DNA of 64,000 nt from Leptolinea sp964397625 (lineage in GTDB: Bacteria; Chloroflexota; Anaerolineae; Anaerolineales; Anaerolineaceae): NCBI GenBank assembly GCA_964397625.1, contig CAYNJT010000002.1:38919-102918 (forward strand), written 5' to 3'. The notes under the pieces were generated by a model that was given only the letters and a program-made list of their open reading frames with translations, did no database searches and had not been told where the DNA came from. Position 1 is the stretch's first letter. Every line of letters starts with the position of its first letter. Of this stretch, positions 37,077-45,877 are shown one piece after another. The position numbers and the translations under genes are program-made.

Positions 37077-37094
37077 TTGCAGAGTTTTCTGCAA
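37077..37094 (-). repeat. hairpin abutting the rpsF leader element
   Basis: Perfect TTGCAGA/TCTGCAA arms with a 4-nt loop, directly next to the outer stem of the S6:S18 element and probably stacked on it. Confidence 0.6.
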
Positions 37095-37109
37095 TTGAAC
37101 GATAAGTTT

Positions 37110-37115
37110 ACTATA
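37110..37115 (-). promoter_or_regulatory. -10 box of the rpsF operon
   Basis: TATAGT on the minus strand; a poor -35 (TTAGCC, 18-nt spacer) precedes it. The predicted leader of about 96 nt would contain both hairpins. Confidence 0.5.
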
Positions 37116-37170
37116 AAATCGGTAATTCTAACAGGCTAAACACTTCGTTCATAATGATGGAAATGCGAGA

Positions 37171-39483
37171 TCAGAGCTGCTTTTTGAAGAAATCAACAGG
37201 CTGGTTATAAATAAAATTTTGATATGATGCTGTTTCCTGTAACTGAAAACGCAACCGGGTTTCAAGACTTGCTTTAACCTTGGATTTCACTGCCGCAGGA
37301 TATCGCTCAAATCGGGTAAGATCATGATCAGCCGTCAGAACCCTGATTTTCCCATCAGCCTGAAACCACTCTATTCCCGTTGAAATTGTTTCTTCTCTCA
37401 GATTCATCGCCCTGGCAAGATCCCGAGTACTTGTCAAACCTTCATGATTTTTCAACGCGTACTGAATAAGGCCTGCCAGATGATTCAAAAACATTGGAAG
37501 ATTTTTTTCTGCGGGTATGTGGAATGCGAGCAATATAGATGTAGGTGATGCCTGCTGGAGAATTTCCTTCAGCAATGATTGAGAGGGGGGAATGGAAGCC
37601 AGGATCAAGTTCTCAACCGGATGGATTTGGTTCCTTCCAACTGATAGAGGATCATCCATATCAGTTGGTTCCTGGAAGACCAGACAGGATTTTTCTGCGA
37701 AGATTTTTTTGGCTTCCAACAATGGCTCGTCAAAATTACGAAAATCCAGAACTTCCTGAAGTCCAGCAGAACCAATAGTAATATCCGGCTCTACTATCGG
37801 ATGAATATCAATGTATTCTGCCTGAAGAGTGGTTTTCCCTTTGTATGTGCTTTCACGCAGAGAGAATGCCAGATCAAACAAACCGGTAGGAATAAGAGTC
37901 TCATCTGCATTCCACCAGTACAACAGTATGGATTCCCCCTGTTCATCCTGAATTTGAAGTTTGAAATGTTCACGGTTTCGATCCAATGGTTTAACAGAGG
38001 TAACTTCAACTCTGCGGCAGCAAAACACCATCGGTGGGTTTTCCATCCCAAATGGAGCCAGCTTCTGAATTGATTGAAAGAACTGCCTGGTGATTTGTGG
38101 AAGAGTTAATTCAGCGTCTATTTCAAGCGGGGGTGGTTCTGTTACCGCCAATCCACGTTCACGCATCCATTTGTTTAGGTCGCGTCGAACATCCGGCAAT
38201 TTTTCAATCGGGAATGATAGACCGGCTGCCATAGTATGTCCGCCAAAACCGAGTAACATGGAAGAAACGGAAGAAATAGCTTCGGTGATATTCACTCCTT
38301 CAACAGACCTGGCTGAACCACGCAACACCCCATCACCGGAATCATTCAAAAGAATGACCGGACGATAAAACCTGTCTTTCAGCCACCCGGCTGCCAACCC
38401 CAGCACTCCTCCCGGCCAGGTGGTGTTAGTTAGAATAATAACAGGGTCAGCAGCGATTTCACGCTGGCGTTCCAATTGTTGACTGGCAGATTGATATACC
38501 TGGTCACACAACCATTTACGGTTGGCATTTAATTCTTCCAGGTGTTGTGCCATGGCATCCAGTGTGTCTGGCTTGCGGTCTAAAATAAATTCGACAAGTG
38601 GATTGGCATCCTCAAGCCGACCGGCTGCGTTAAGTCGAGGGGCTATGGCATACCCGATGGTAGATTCATCCACTGTTGTTGACGTTATTTTGGCGTGTTC
38701 CATCAAGAGTTGTACCCACTTGCGTGGTTGTGTGGAAAGTTGGGCCAGCCCAAGCTGGGAAATCAGGCGCGCGTCTTTTTTCAACGGCGCCATATCCGCG
38801 ATCACGCCAATTGCGGCAAGATCAAGACTTGCGAGCGCGACATTTTCGCGATTCTGTCCGCGGCATACCGCCAGCATAAGCTCGAAAGCCACACCGCTGC
38901 CCGATAGTGTTCCAAGCGGGTGCCCCTGTGGAAGAAAGTGAGGGTTAATACACGCTAACGCTTTTGGCAATTCTATTGGTAGGGAATGGTGATCAGTGAT
39001 GATGACATCAAGACCATTCCGGGTCGCGTATGCAACTGACTCGTGTTCCGATATACCCGTGTCACAGGTAATGAGCAGTTGAATTCCGGTGCCCATAAAG
39101 GATTGCAGAGAAGAAAGCGAAATTCCGTGCGTTTCTTTTCCGCGAACAGGAAGATGATACTGGACGGAAGCGCCCAGTTTCTCGAGACATTCAACGAGAA
39201 GCGCCGTGGAAGTCTGTCCATCGACATCGAAATCACCCCATATGCCGATAATCTCGCCGGAATCCAGAGCGAGTTGAATGCGTTTGACGGCCTTTTCCAT
39301 ATCCGGAAATTCAAACGGATCAGTCAGATTTTTAGAATCTGGCTCAAGGTATTGTCTGGCTTCTTCATGTGTAGTAATCCCACGATCTTGCAGGTAGGCA
39401 GCGACAATTGGATTTTTATCTGCCGCTTTCAGGAGAGAAGCCGGAAGAGTACTCACCTGGCGTAAATGCCATTTCCTTTCCAT
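37171..39483 (-). CDS. recJ: single-stranded-DNA-specific exonuclease RecJ
   Basis: About 770 residues. RecJ degrades single-stranded DNA 5' to 3' in recombination and repair. Visible are the DHH-family motifs GDFDVDGQTST, ITCDTG and TDHHSL, then the DHHA1 motif GGHTMAAGLSF. The C-terminal part extends beyond the catalytic core by about 200 residues, with a winged-helix-like segment. The start may be ATG 39483 or TTG 39498; neither has an ideally spaced ribosome site. The gene starts 4 nt after, or overlaps, the nuclease gene and closes the end-processing operon. Confidence 0.95.
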   Translation of the reverse strand: MERKWHLRQVSTLPASLLKAADKNPIVAAYLQDRGITTHEEARQYLEPDSKNLTDPFEFPDMEKAVKRIQLALDSGEIIGIWGDFDVDGQTSTALLVECLEKLGASVQYHLPVRGKETHGISLSSLQSFMGTGIQLLITCDTGISEHESVAYATRNGLDVIITDHHSLPIELPKALACINPHFLPQGHPLGTLSGSGVAFELMLAVCRGQNRENVALASLDLAAIGVIADMAPLKKDARLISQLGLAQLSTQPRKWVQLLMEHAKITSTTVDESTIGYAIAPRLNAAGRLEDANPLVEFILDRKPDTLDAMAQHLEELNANRKWLCDQVYQSASQQLERQREIAADPVIILTNTTWPGGVLGLAAGWLKDRFYRPVILLNDSGDGVLRGSARSVEGVNITEAISSVSSMLLGFGGHTMAAGLSFPIEKLPDVRRDLNKWMRERGLAVTEPPPLEIDAELTLPQITRQFFQSIQKLAPFGMENPPMVFCCRRVEVTSVKPLDRNREHFKLQIQDEQGESILLYWWNADETLIPTGLFDLAFSLRESTYKGKTTLQAEYIDIHPIVEPDITIGSAGLQEVLDFRNFDEPLLEAKKIFAEKSCLVFQEPTDMDDPLSVGRNQIHPVENLILASIPPSQSLLKEILQQASPTSILLAFHIPAEKNLPMFLNHLAGLIQYALKNHEGLTSTRDLARAMNLREETISTGIEWFQADGKIRVLTADHDLTRFERYPAAVKSKVKASLETRLRFQLQETASYQNFIYNQPVDFFKKQL

Positions 39484-39487
39484 GGGA

Positions 39488-40315
39488 CTAGAAAGCAATC
39501 CCTTCTATTCGGTCGAAGTCAATACTTGGAGATTGATCATCTGCCATCTCGTCTTCATCCATATCCGCGATATTGCCGGCAAAAATTCCGCGTTCGCACA
39601 AAGAACGATACCTGCAGAAGCGGCATTGTTTCTCATCCATAGTAAGGGGAAAAACCGCCAGATTCATTCGGCTGATCTCATTCACAATGCGGGTTAATGT
39701 TGCACGGGTTTTCTCCAGCCAGGCGGAATCAAATTGAAGGGTGATGGGTTTGTCCGGGTACTCCGGGAACCAGTACAACATTGTGACCTGTGAAGGGTCA
39801 AACGGAAGGTAATCATTCATTCCGCTCCCGGTTGAGATGACAAGATACGGATATACCAGTGATTGAATCCGGTTTTGCAAATACGCAATCTTGGGAAGCT
39901 TATGAGCTGTTTTCCAATCTATGATCACAGCGCGTTTCCCTTTCTCCACAGCCAGCAGGTCCATCTTGGCTGACAACCGATAACCACCAAAAGGCATTGA
40001 TAGTTCAATTTCCGGCTGGCTGATTTCAGGTAAACCAATAGGCTTGTGTTCTATAAATGATGTCCACCAGTGATTCAGGTCTTCATCAGAAATATGCCGG
40101 CGGATCGTTTCTTCCGGTATACCCAGGTAATATTGATGAACCATGCGATGAAAAGTTGATCCCAGCGTGATCAGGCGTTCATTTTCTTCCATCGGTTCGC
40201 TGACTGGCGCCGGCCAGGCGGTCTTCAACAAATATTTCAATTGAAAACGGCGCGGGCAATCCACAAAATCTTGCAGGTTGTTCTGGTTAAAGACGAATTC
40301 AGACGGAAGTGGCAT
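39488..40315 (-). CDS. PD-(D/E)XK nuclease with probable 4Fe-4S cluster (RecB/AddB/Cas4-like)
   Basis: 275 residues. The nuclease core shows KMDLLAVE and VIIDWKTA, the D...(D/E)xK pattern of RecB-type nucleases. One Cys near the N-terminus (DFVDCPRRF) and three near the C-terminus (KQCRFCRYRSLC) match the split four-cysteine arrangement that holds an iron-sulphur cluster in AddB, Cas4 and related nucleases. No cas genes are near. The gene overlaps the UvrD-like helicase gene by 17 nt, so it is most likely the nuclease subunit of a helicase-nuclease complex. Confidence 0.85.
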   Translation of the reverse strand: MPLPSEFVFNQNNLQDFVDCPRRFQLKYLLKTAWPAPVSEPMEENERLITLGSTFHRMVHQYYLGIPEETIRRHISDEDLNHWWTSFIEHKPIGLPEISQPEIELSMPFGGYRLSAKMDLLAVEKGKRAVIIDWKTAHKLPKIAYLQNRIQSLVYPYLVISTGSGMNDYLPFDPSQVTMLYWFPEYPDKPITLQFDSAWLEKTRATLTRIVNEISRMNLAVFPLTMDEKQCRFCRYRSLCERGIFAGNIADMDEDEMADDQSPSIDFDRIEGIAF

Positions 40316-42530
40316 TTAATTCCCTTTTCAAATATTCAGCGAGCTCAACCACAGGTAATGCCATGATCAAATCACCATTGCGGCCGGTGTTCCAGGTGAT
40401 GGCCAGTTCTTTGCGGGCCCGGGTGATGCCGACATATAACAATCGTAACCGTTCGGAACAGTATTTCCGTCTGGCTTCCAGAGTGGCATACCCCGGCTGA
40501 TTGAGAAATGAAAGCGGGTCACCCTCTTTGTACCGTTGCAGGCTTTCCACAGCCTCGGCCGGCAGGTTGATCTGATCGCGCACAAACCATTTTTCAGACA
40601 CGTAGCGGTCGTAATTCTGCAGAGATGGAAAATCATAATTATTGGCAGAAAGCAGGTAAACCCTGTCCCATTCCAATCCCTTGGCTTTATGAATGGTAGT
40701 AACCAATACTTGCCCCTTGTACTTATCCGGATCAAATCCAAGGTCTTCATCACTGAACCCGGAAATTTTTGACTGATTCTTTGACACGCTTTCCAATTCT
40801 GCAGCAAATTCACCCAATCCCCAATCAGGACTGCTGCGCGCGGCTCTCTCAAGCATACCGGCTACCTTTTGCGCGAGAGCCAGGTCGGCGGGATCGGTAA
40901 ACACGTCCTGCGAGATGGTCAAAATCAACTGGTCAATGGGTAAGAGAATGGCTGCCATCCATCTTTCGATTAGGCGCTGAAAAACAGATAATTCTTCAAC
41001 CAATTCTGCAGATAATGGCAGCACAGCCGGATGTTGCATCCAATCCTGCGCGGGAGTAGGGGCGGCAAAAAGTTCCAGAGGATCAAAACGCAGAATGGTT
41101 CGAGAGAGCAGTTCTGCACGGGAAGACACCCCTTCCACATCATTCTGAATGATGCGGTAATACAATGAGAACGCTTCTGATAATGACTTGCGGGAAGGTT
41201 TCCAGAGATATTTCAGACAGAGAGACAAAAATTCAGCCGTCTTGCGTGTAGATTGGCTTACCCGAAGCAATTCCACCGGTTGAAGACCAATACTGCGTAA
41301 TTGATCGGCTACAGCGCCTCCGCGTTCATTACTACCAACCAGAATGGCCGCGGTTTCCTTGTCATGAGTCGCCAGCCAGGTTTTAACATTGCTGCAGATT
41401 CGGCGTATTTCTTCCTCGGAATCATACTTACGGGTATCGATGAACACGTTGTTGGGAGAATCCGGCGGATTAGGCTGTGGATCATTTTGATCTGTGGGCT
41501 GGATCAATGGTCTGACCAGCGACGAGCGCAATTCCATGGCCGGGTGTTCATTCTGGGTCCACTCAATCAGGTGGTTGGCAAGGTTGATGATTTTTCTGGC
41601 TGAACGGCCTGAATTGGGTAGCTCTTTGGAAATCACTCCGGGTTCATTGAGAAAATCAACCAGGAATTTTGGATCGGCTGTGGTGAATGTTTCATAGATC
41701 GCCTGATTGGGGTCACCAACTCGCACCCAATTACCACTCTTTTCGGAAAGAAGGCGCAGAATGGATTCCTGCATACGGCTGCTGTCCTGAGCTTCATCTT
41801 CCAGTATGTACGGCCAGCGGTATTGCAGACGCGAAAGATAGTCTTTATCTGTTTGAATGCAACGGAATGCCAGGCGGATCAGGTCATCAAAATCGACGGC
41901 ACCTCGCATATTCAGCGCCAGTTGGTAGTCAGTGTAAATGGATGACACCATCTGCAGCAACATGGAATCAGACTGGTTGGCCTGATCGGCGACGGTTTGA
42001 GGCGATATTGCAAGGTCTTTTGCCTGGCGAATAAAATCCGTGGCGATGGATACAAGTAGTTTTGACCATCCTTGAGATGCTTTGTACGGCTCAACATCGG
42101 ATTTGGTCCAGTGCTGCTCAAACTCTGAATGACCCCTCCGCCAGGCATCAACTTTATCGTGGAGAATTCTGTTGGCTTCATTCTCATCCAATATGCGGAA
42201 ATCTGCAGGCAAGCCGGCCAACTCAGGCCGGTCACGGACAATATCATTGGCCAGCCCATGCAGTGTTCGGATGCGATATCCGTAATTACGCGGAAGCCCG
42301 GTTTCTTTGACGAATTCGGATATCTTCTTCGCGAAATTATCCACAGCGCTATTTACAAGTGTGACCACCAGTATCTCCTGGTTGTCTTGAAGGACATTCC
42401 GTTCGATAAGGGTGGCTGCCAGCAGAGAAAGGGTGTAGGTCTTTCCGCTTCCGGGAACAGCCGATACACCCATCTTCCCTCCGTCATATGAAAGAATATC
42501 GCTTTGAGCGCGTCTTAATTTCGGTTTCAT
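40299..42530 (-). CDS. UvrD/AddA-like superfamily 1 DNA helicase
   Basis: 743 residues with all SF1A motifs: Walker A VPGSGKT, Walker B YILEDEAQDSS, GDPNQAIYETF, TTIHKAKGLEWD and the final LLYVGITRARKEL. No nuclease domain is attached; the nuclease is encoded by the next gene. The start overlaps the end of the upstream AddB-like gene by 4 nt. The set recalls AddAB or AdnAB split into three proteins. The motor function is secure, the complex is inferred. Confidence 0.9.
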   Translation of the reverse strand: MKPKLRRAQSDILSYDGGKMGVSAVPGSGKTYTLSLLAATLIERNVLQDNQEILVVTLVNSAVDNFAKKISEFVKETGLPRNYGYRIRTLHGLANDIVRDRPELAGLPADFRILDENEANRILHDKVDAWRRGHSEFEQHWTKSDVEPYKASQGWSKLLVSIATDFIRQAKDLAISPQTVADQANQSDSMLLQMVSSIYTDYQLALNMRGAVDFDDLIRLAFRCIQTDKDYLSRLQYRWPYILEDEAQDSSRMQESILRLLSEKSGNWVRVGDPNQAIYETFTTADPKFLVDFLNEPGVISKELPNSGRSARKIINLANHLIEWTQNEHPAMELRSSLVRPLIQPTDQNDPQPNPPDSPNNVFIDTRKYDSEEEIRRICSNVKTWLATHDKETAAILVGSNERGGAVADQLRSIGLQPVELLRVSQSTRKTAEFLSLCLKYLWKPSRKSLSEAFSLYYRIIQNDVEGVSSRAELLSRTILRFDPLELFAAPTPAQDWMQHPAVLPLSAELVEELSVFQRLIERWMAAILLPIDQLILTISQDVFTDPADLALAQKVAGMLERAARSSPDWGLGEFAAELESVSKNQSKISGFSDEDLGFDPDKYKGQVLVTTIHKAKGLEWDRVYLLSANNYDFPSLQNYDRYVSEKWFVRDQINLPAEAVESLQRYKEGDPLSFLNQPGYATLEARRKYCSERLRLLYVGITRARKELAITWNTGRNGDLIMALPVVELAEYLKRELNATSV

Positions 42531-44345
42531 AGTTGCTCAATTCCTCCCGGATGGTACCGAAGGAACCGGTTAATTGCCTGGAGGAGCGGCCCGCGCGGTT
42601 CATTCCCCTGTTCATCGATATCAACAAGGAAAATTTCGAGCCTGCCAGAACAACGGTTGATCAATCCGGTAGTATGGGCAATCAATGAATTAAGGTTATG
42701 GTTTATTTCTTCCGCGTCTGTCCAGCGAGCCTCGGAAGGCCAATTGCGACTAAGCACAACCGGGTGAGTAAGTGGTTGATTGAGGCGTTCCCACCAACCT
42801 GTATTCCCGGGATCCAGCCAGATTTGCACAGATGCCGGCTGATTACGCATTAGGAATGTGAAGGCTGGTGAAAGTAGTACCGCGTCCGGGCGTTGATCCT
42901 GCCAGGAAGCCAAATGCTGCGCGCCGGTTATTCCACCTTGCATGAGGTCAAGAAACTGCGCCCCGGCTGTCTCAGATGGGATGGTTGGTTTAATCACCGA
43001 CTCAAATTCACGTGCGGATTCGATCAGACGCTCAGTGGCATCAGCCATATCATAGGAGGAATGAAAGCCAAAGCCTTTTTGTGAAAGCAGCTCCCCAAAG
43101 CAGCGGCTGAAAAATGCCGTCAGTTCCATGGGATCGTTCTGCCGGCAGTCTAATATCCAGGATCGCAGAGTTTCATACTTTTCCCCAATCTGGTATGTAA
43201 TGCGTTCCGCCATCTCCGACTTTACCGCTGAAAATGAATTGAGGGGTTCGTCTTCGCGTTTATGAGACAGAACGATGCCAGCCAACAGGTCAGCCCGCAG
43301 CATATCTAGCCCGGAGATGGCGGTCATCAATGCCGCTCGAAATTCCAATGAAGTGACTTTAAGATTCCAGGATGGGTAAGCCAGTTTTGCCAGAGTGAAA
43401 AGGCAGCGAACAGCAGGTTCATTGCGCAATTCATGCCCCGGCCGGTGGGTTGTCAACGAGATACCTTCTTTCTCAAGCCGGTTTTGCAANNNNNNNNNNN
43501 NNNNNNNNNNNNNNNNNNNNNNNNNNNNNNNNNNNNNNNNNNNNNNNNNNNNNNNNNNNNNNNNNNNNNNNNNNNNNNNNNNNNNNNNNACGCATTATGT
43601 CGTGGGCGGTGGGATAGTCTTCTTCCACATTGTCATAAATCAGGTGCCGGTATTTTCCCAGAATGTATTTCTGGAAGATATCATCCTTCCACAGTAAGTT
43701 GGCAAAAACTTCAAGCTGAAGTGAGAAATCCAGCAGGGAATGTTCCAGACAATATTTTCGAAATTGCACCGCGCAGTCCTGAGCCTGGTCAAAGTAACGG
43801 GCATCGGCCTGATTGCCTGTCCAGGCGGAACGTAACCGTTGGGCAATCTCATCCGGCGGAAAACCGACTACGGCCGTCTTGTTTAAGTTATCCAGAATCT
43901 GGCTGTACAGACGGATGGGTTCAATGGCAATACCCTCGAAATACCCCTGTTCGCGTAAAGGATCGACTATCAGACTGAGAAAATACTGGGTTGTTTCAAC
44001 TGTAAGAAATTGTGGGGGTATTTCTGGATGTGTGAATCCGGCTTTTTCCGCGATTAGCGGCCAGAAGAGCTCGTCCATTCGGCGAGCCAGCCCGCCGATG
44101 GTCAGAATGGATACCCGACCTCCGGGCGGCAGGTTGGGATCACTGAGCGCTCGGGTGTAAGGCCATGCCAATGGGCGTTGTGGAAGAAGAATAAGGATTG
44201 ATTCTGCTGGAAAGCCCTCATTCAGCAGACGTTGAAGGCGTTTGACTGCCATGCTGGTTTTCCCGGTACCGGCTTCGCCCCGGATAAACAGTTTTTTATC
44301 AAGAGGAAAATCCAGAATCTGTTCCTGGCTTGATGTCAATTCCAT
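42527..44345 (-). CDS. AddB-like P-loop protein of the helicase-nuclease operon, interrupted by an assembly gap
   Basis: The N-terminal part (44345 to 43590, about 252 residues) has Walker A GEAGTGKT and a degenerate Walker B-like LIYDNVEEDYPTAHD. The C-terminal part (43489 to 42527, about 320 residues) lacks the motif VI seen in the neighbouring helicase, and ends in a domain with WLDPGNTGWWERL that I cannot assign. The two parts are out of frame across the 100 N placeholder; if the gene is intact, the true gap must be a multiple of three. By comparison with UvrD motif spacing roughly 150-200 residues are missing. It resembles AddB or RecC subunits in which ATPase motifs decay. A -10 box lies 7 nt upstream of the ATG. 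Confidence 0.7.
43490..43589. other. assembly gap (100 N)
   Basis: A run of exactly 100 N, the usual placeholder for a gap of unknown size, inside the AddB-like gene. Confidence 0.99.
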
Positions 44346-44429
44346 TTGTTTTGCTATACTCCACAGACTATCGGGTTGTTGTCCATCCCGCCTGTAAAAA
44401 TCGAAACTTCACCAGATCACAGTGAAATA

Positions 44430-45236
44430 TCATTTATTCCAGTAGGAAATTTCATCCATATAAACGGTGAGCCTTGGCGTCTTATAAGACGCGATGAATG
44501 CACCGAAATAACCGGGTTCTAAAAATGTTGTTTCTTGTGTCTCCTGGAGCAACTTGCCATTCGCGTAAAAAGCGTATCGATCGTTTAATGCGAGTACACC
44601 GATCCGGTTGACTTGATTGGAACCTGCATTAATCGCCTGATTGGAGGTCCATGGGATTAGCGTACCTTTTTGTGAATAGATTCGCAATGAATACTTACCA
44701 TCGCAATTTATCCCGAAGAAGTACCCATCTTCAAAATTGGGTGCGCGGAATACAATTCCATAACGATCATCACCAGCACATTGACCTGTTTTGAATGTGG
44801 CTTCAAGATAAAAATTTTTAGGTTTGGGATAGGACATACTCCAACCCGTCCACCCTCCTGTGGTTTTGGCCGTCATCGTCAGCGATCCGTTCTCATACGC
44901 AAACCGGGTATAGGGATCATTTTCAATCGTGAGGAAGTTCTGATTTGGTTTGTTGAATGTTTCTTTCCAGGTTGGCTCCCCGAGATTTTTCCTGGGATCA
45001 TCCGGAGATAATGTGGAAGTAAGCGTAATTGTTGGTGTGGATACATCGGTATTTGTAGGTGCGGGGGTCTCGGTTGCCGTCTCCGGAGTATTAGAGGCGA
45101 TGATAATGGGAGACGCCGTCAACTGTTCGCTAACCTGGGTAGCAATGGAACTGTTATGCGCCGGGTTTGCCGCCCCGAAAAAATTACACGACAGTACAAG
45201 GAAGAAAATTCCTGATGGAATTATGAACTTTTTCAT
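44430..45236 (-). CDS. lipoprotein with LamG/DUF1080-like beta-sandwich domain
   Basis: 268 residues. A lipoprotein signal peptide ends in a lipobox LVLSC (Cys17). A Thr/Pro/Ser-rich linker (about 30-80) leads to a jelly-roll-like domain with GWTGWSMSYPKPKNFYLEA, GIVFRAPNFEDGYFFGINCDG and GYFGAFIAS, a pattern of 3-keto-disaccharide hydrolase/LamG-type sandwiches. It should sit on the outer face of the membrane; a binding role is more likely than catalysis but is not shown. It is divergent from the pseudouridine synthase gene. Confidence 0.75.
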   Translation of the reverse strand: MKKFIIPSGIFFLVLSCNFFGAANPAHNSSIATQVSEQLTASPIIIASNTPETATETPAPTNTDVSTPTITLTSTLSPDDPRKNLGEPTWKETFNKPNQNFLTIENDPYTRFAYENGSLTMTAKTTGGWTGWSMSYPKPKNFYLEATFKTGQCAGDDRYGIVFRAPNFEDGYFFGINCDGKYSLRIYSQKGTLIPWTSNQAINAGSNQVNRIGVLALNDRYAFYANGKLLQETQETTFLEPGYFGAFIASYKTPRLTVYMDEISYWNK

Positions 45237-45259
45237 TCGATGATTTCCCTATTTGTTTT

Positions 45260-45269
45260 TATAATTATA
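45260..45269. promoter_or_regulatory. palindromic TATAATTATA, shared divergent -10 region
   Basis: The decamer gives a perfect TATAAT on each strand (plus 45260-45265, minus 45264-45269) in the 50-nt space between the lipoprotein gene and the pseudouridine synthase gene. RNA polymerase could bind only one direction at a time. Confidence 0.5.
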
Positions 45270-45286
45270 GTAATCTTTGGTGATCC

Positions 45287-45877
45287 TTGGATAAAACTGC
45301 AAAATTTCATTACCTGCTTTTCAATAAACCCTTCGGAGTTCTATCCAATTTTACCGACTCCGACGGGCGGCCAACGTTAAAATCTTACATCCCCGTACCA
45401 GGTGTCTACGCGGCTGGCCGTTTGGACTTTGACAGCGAAGGTGCTCTGCTGCTTACCAACGACGGCGGCCTCATCAGTTTTATCACGCATCCTGACCATC
45501 ACGTTCCAAAAACATATTGGGCAATGGTGCTTGGTGAGATCTCAGATGAGGCCCTTTCTCAATTGTGTAAAGGGGTGATCATCGATGGAGTAAAGACCCG
45601 GCGGTGCCACGCAACGCGGATGGAAGATCCTCATCTGGTGGAGAGGGATGTCCCCGGAACCAGGAAGGGACCGGTAAGCTGGGTAAGATTGATCCTGAGG
45701 GAAGGTCGGAAACGTCAAGTTCGAAGAATGACAGCCGCAGTGGGTTACCCGACTCTGCGATTGTTCCGAATTGCCATTGGGCACCTGACTGTCGAAGATC
45801 TTGCGCCAGGGGAATGGCGTTTTGTGGAATTGGATGAAATCAACCGATTGCGAAAAGAAAGCCGGACTCGTACATGA
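45287..45877 (+). CDS. RsuA/RluE-family rRNA pseudouridine synthase
   Basis: 196 residues. YLLFNKPFGVLSNFTD and the catalytic GRLDFDSEGALLLTND (Asp of RLD) place it in the RsuA family, without an S4 domain, as in RluE. REGRKRQVRRM is the conserved C-terminal segment. The start is TTG; no ATG is available before the conserved core. First gene of a five-gene plus-strand operon; its end overlaps the next start by 4 nt. Confidence 0.9.
   Translation: MDKTAKFHYLLFNKPFGVLSNFTDSDGRPTLKSYIPVPGVYAAGRLDFDSEGALLLTNDGGLISFITHPDHHVPKTYWAMVLGEISDEALSQLCKGVIIDGVKTRRCHATRMEDPHLVERDVPGTRKGPVSWVRLILREGRKRQVRRMTAAVGYPTLRLFRIAIGHLTVEDLAPGEWRFVELDEINRLRKESRTRT

Noticed and set aside
37008..37094. N-terminal extension of ribosomal protein S6
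   Set aside because: This stretch is the structured leader; S6 begins at the ATG preceded by AAAGGAGG.
39488..40315. Cas4 and a CRISPR locus
   Set aside because: The Fe-S nuclease resembles Cas4, but there is no repeat array or other cas gene, and it overlaps a UvrD-like helicase gene.
42527..43489. Separate 320-residue gene starting at 43489
   Set aside because: The apparent TTG start is created by the N run. The sequence continues a helicase-like protein whose N-terminal part lies on the other side of the gap.
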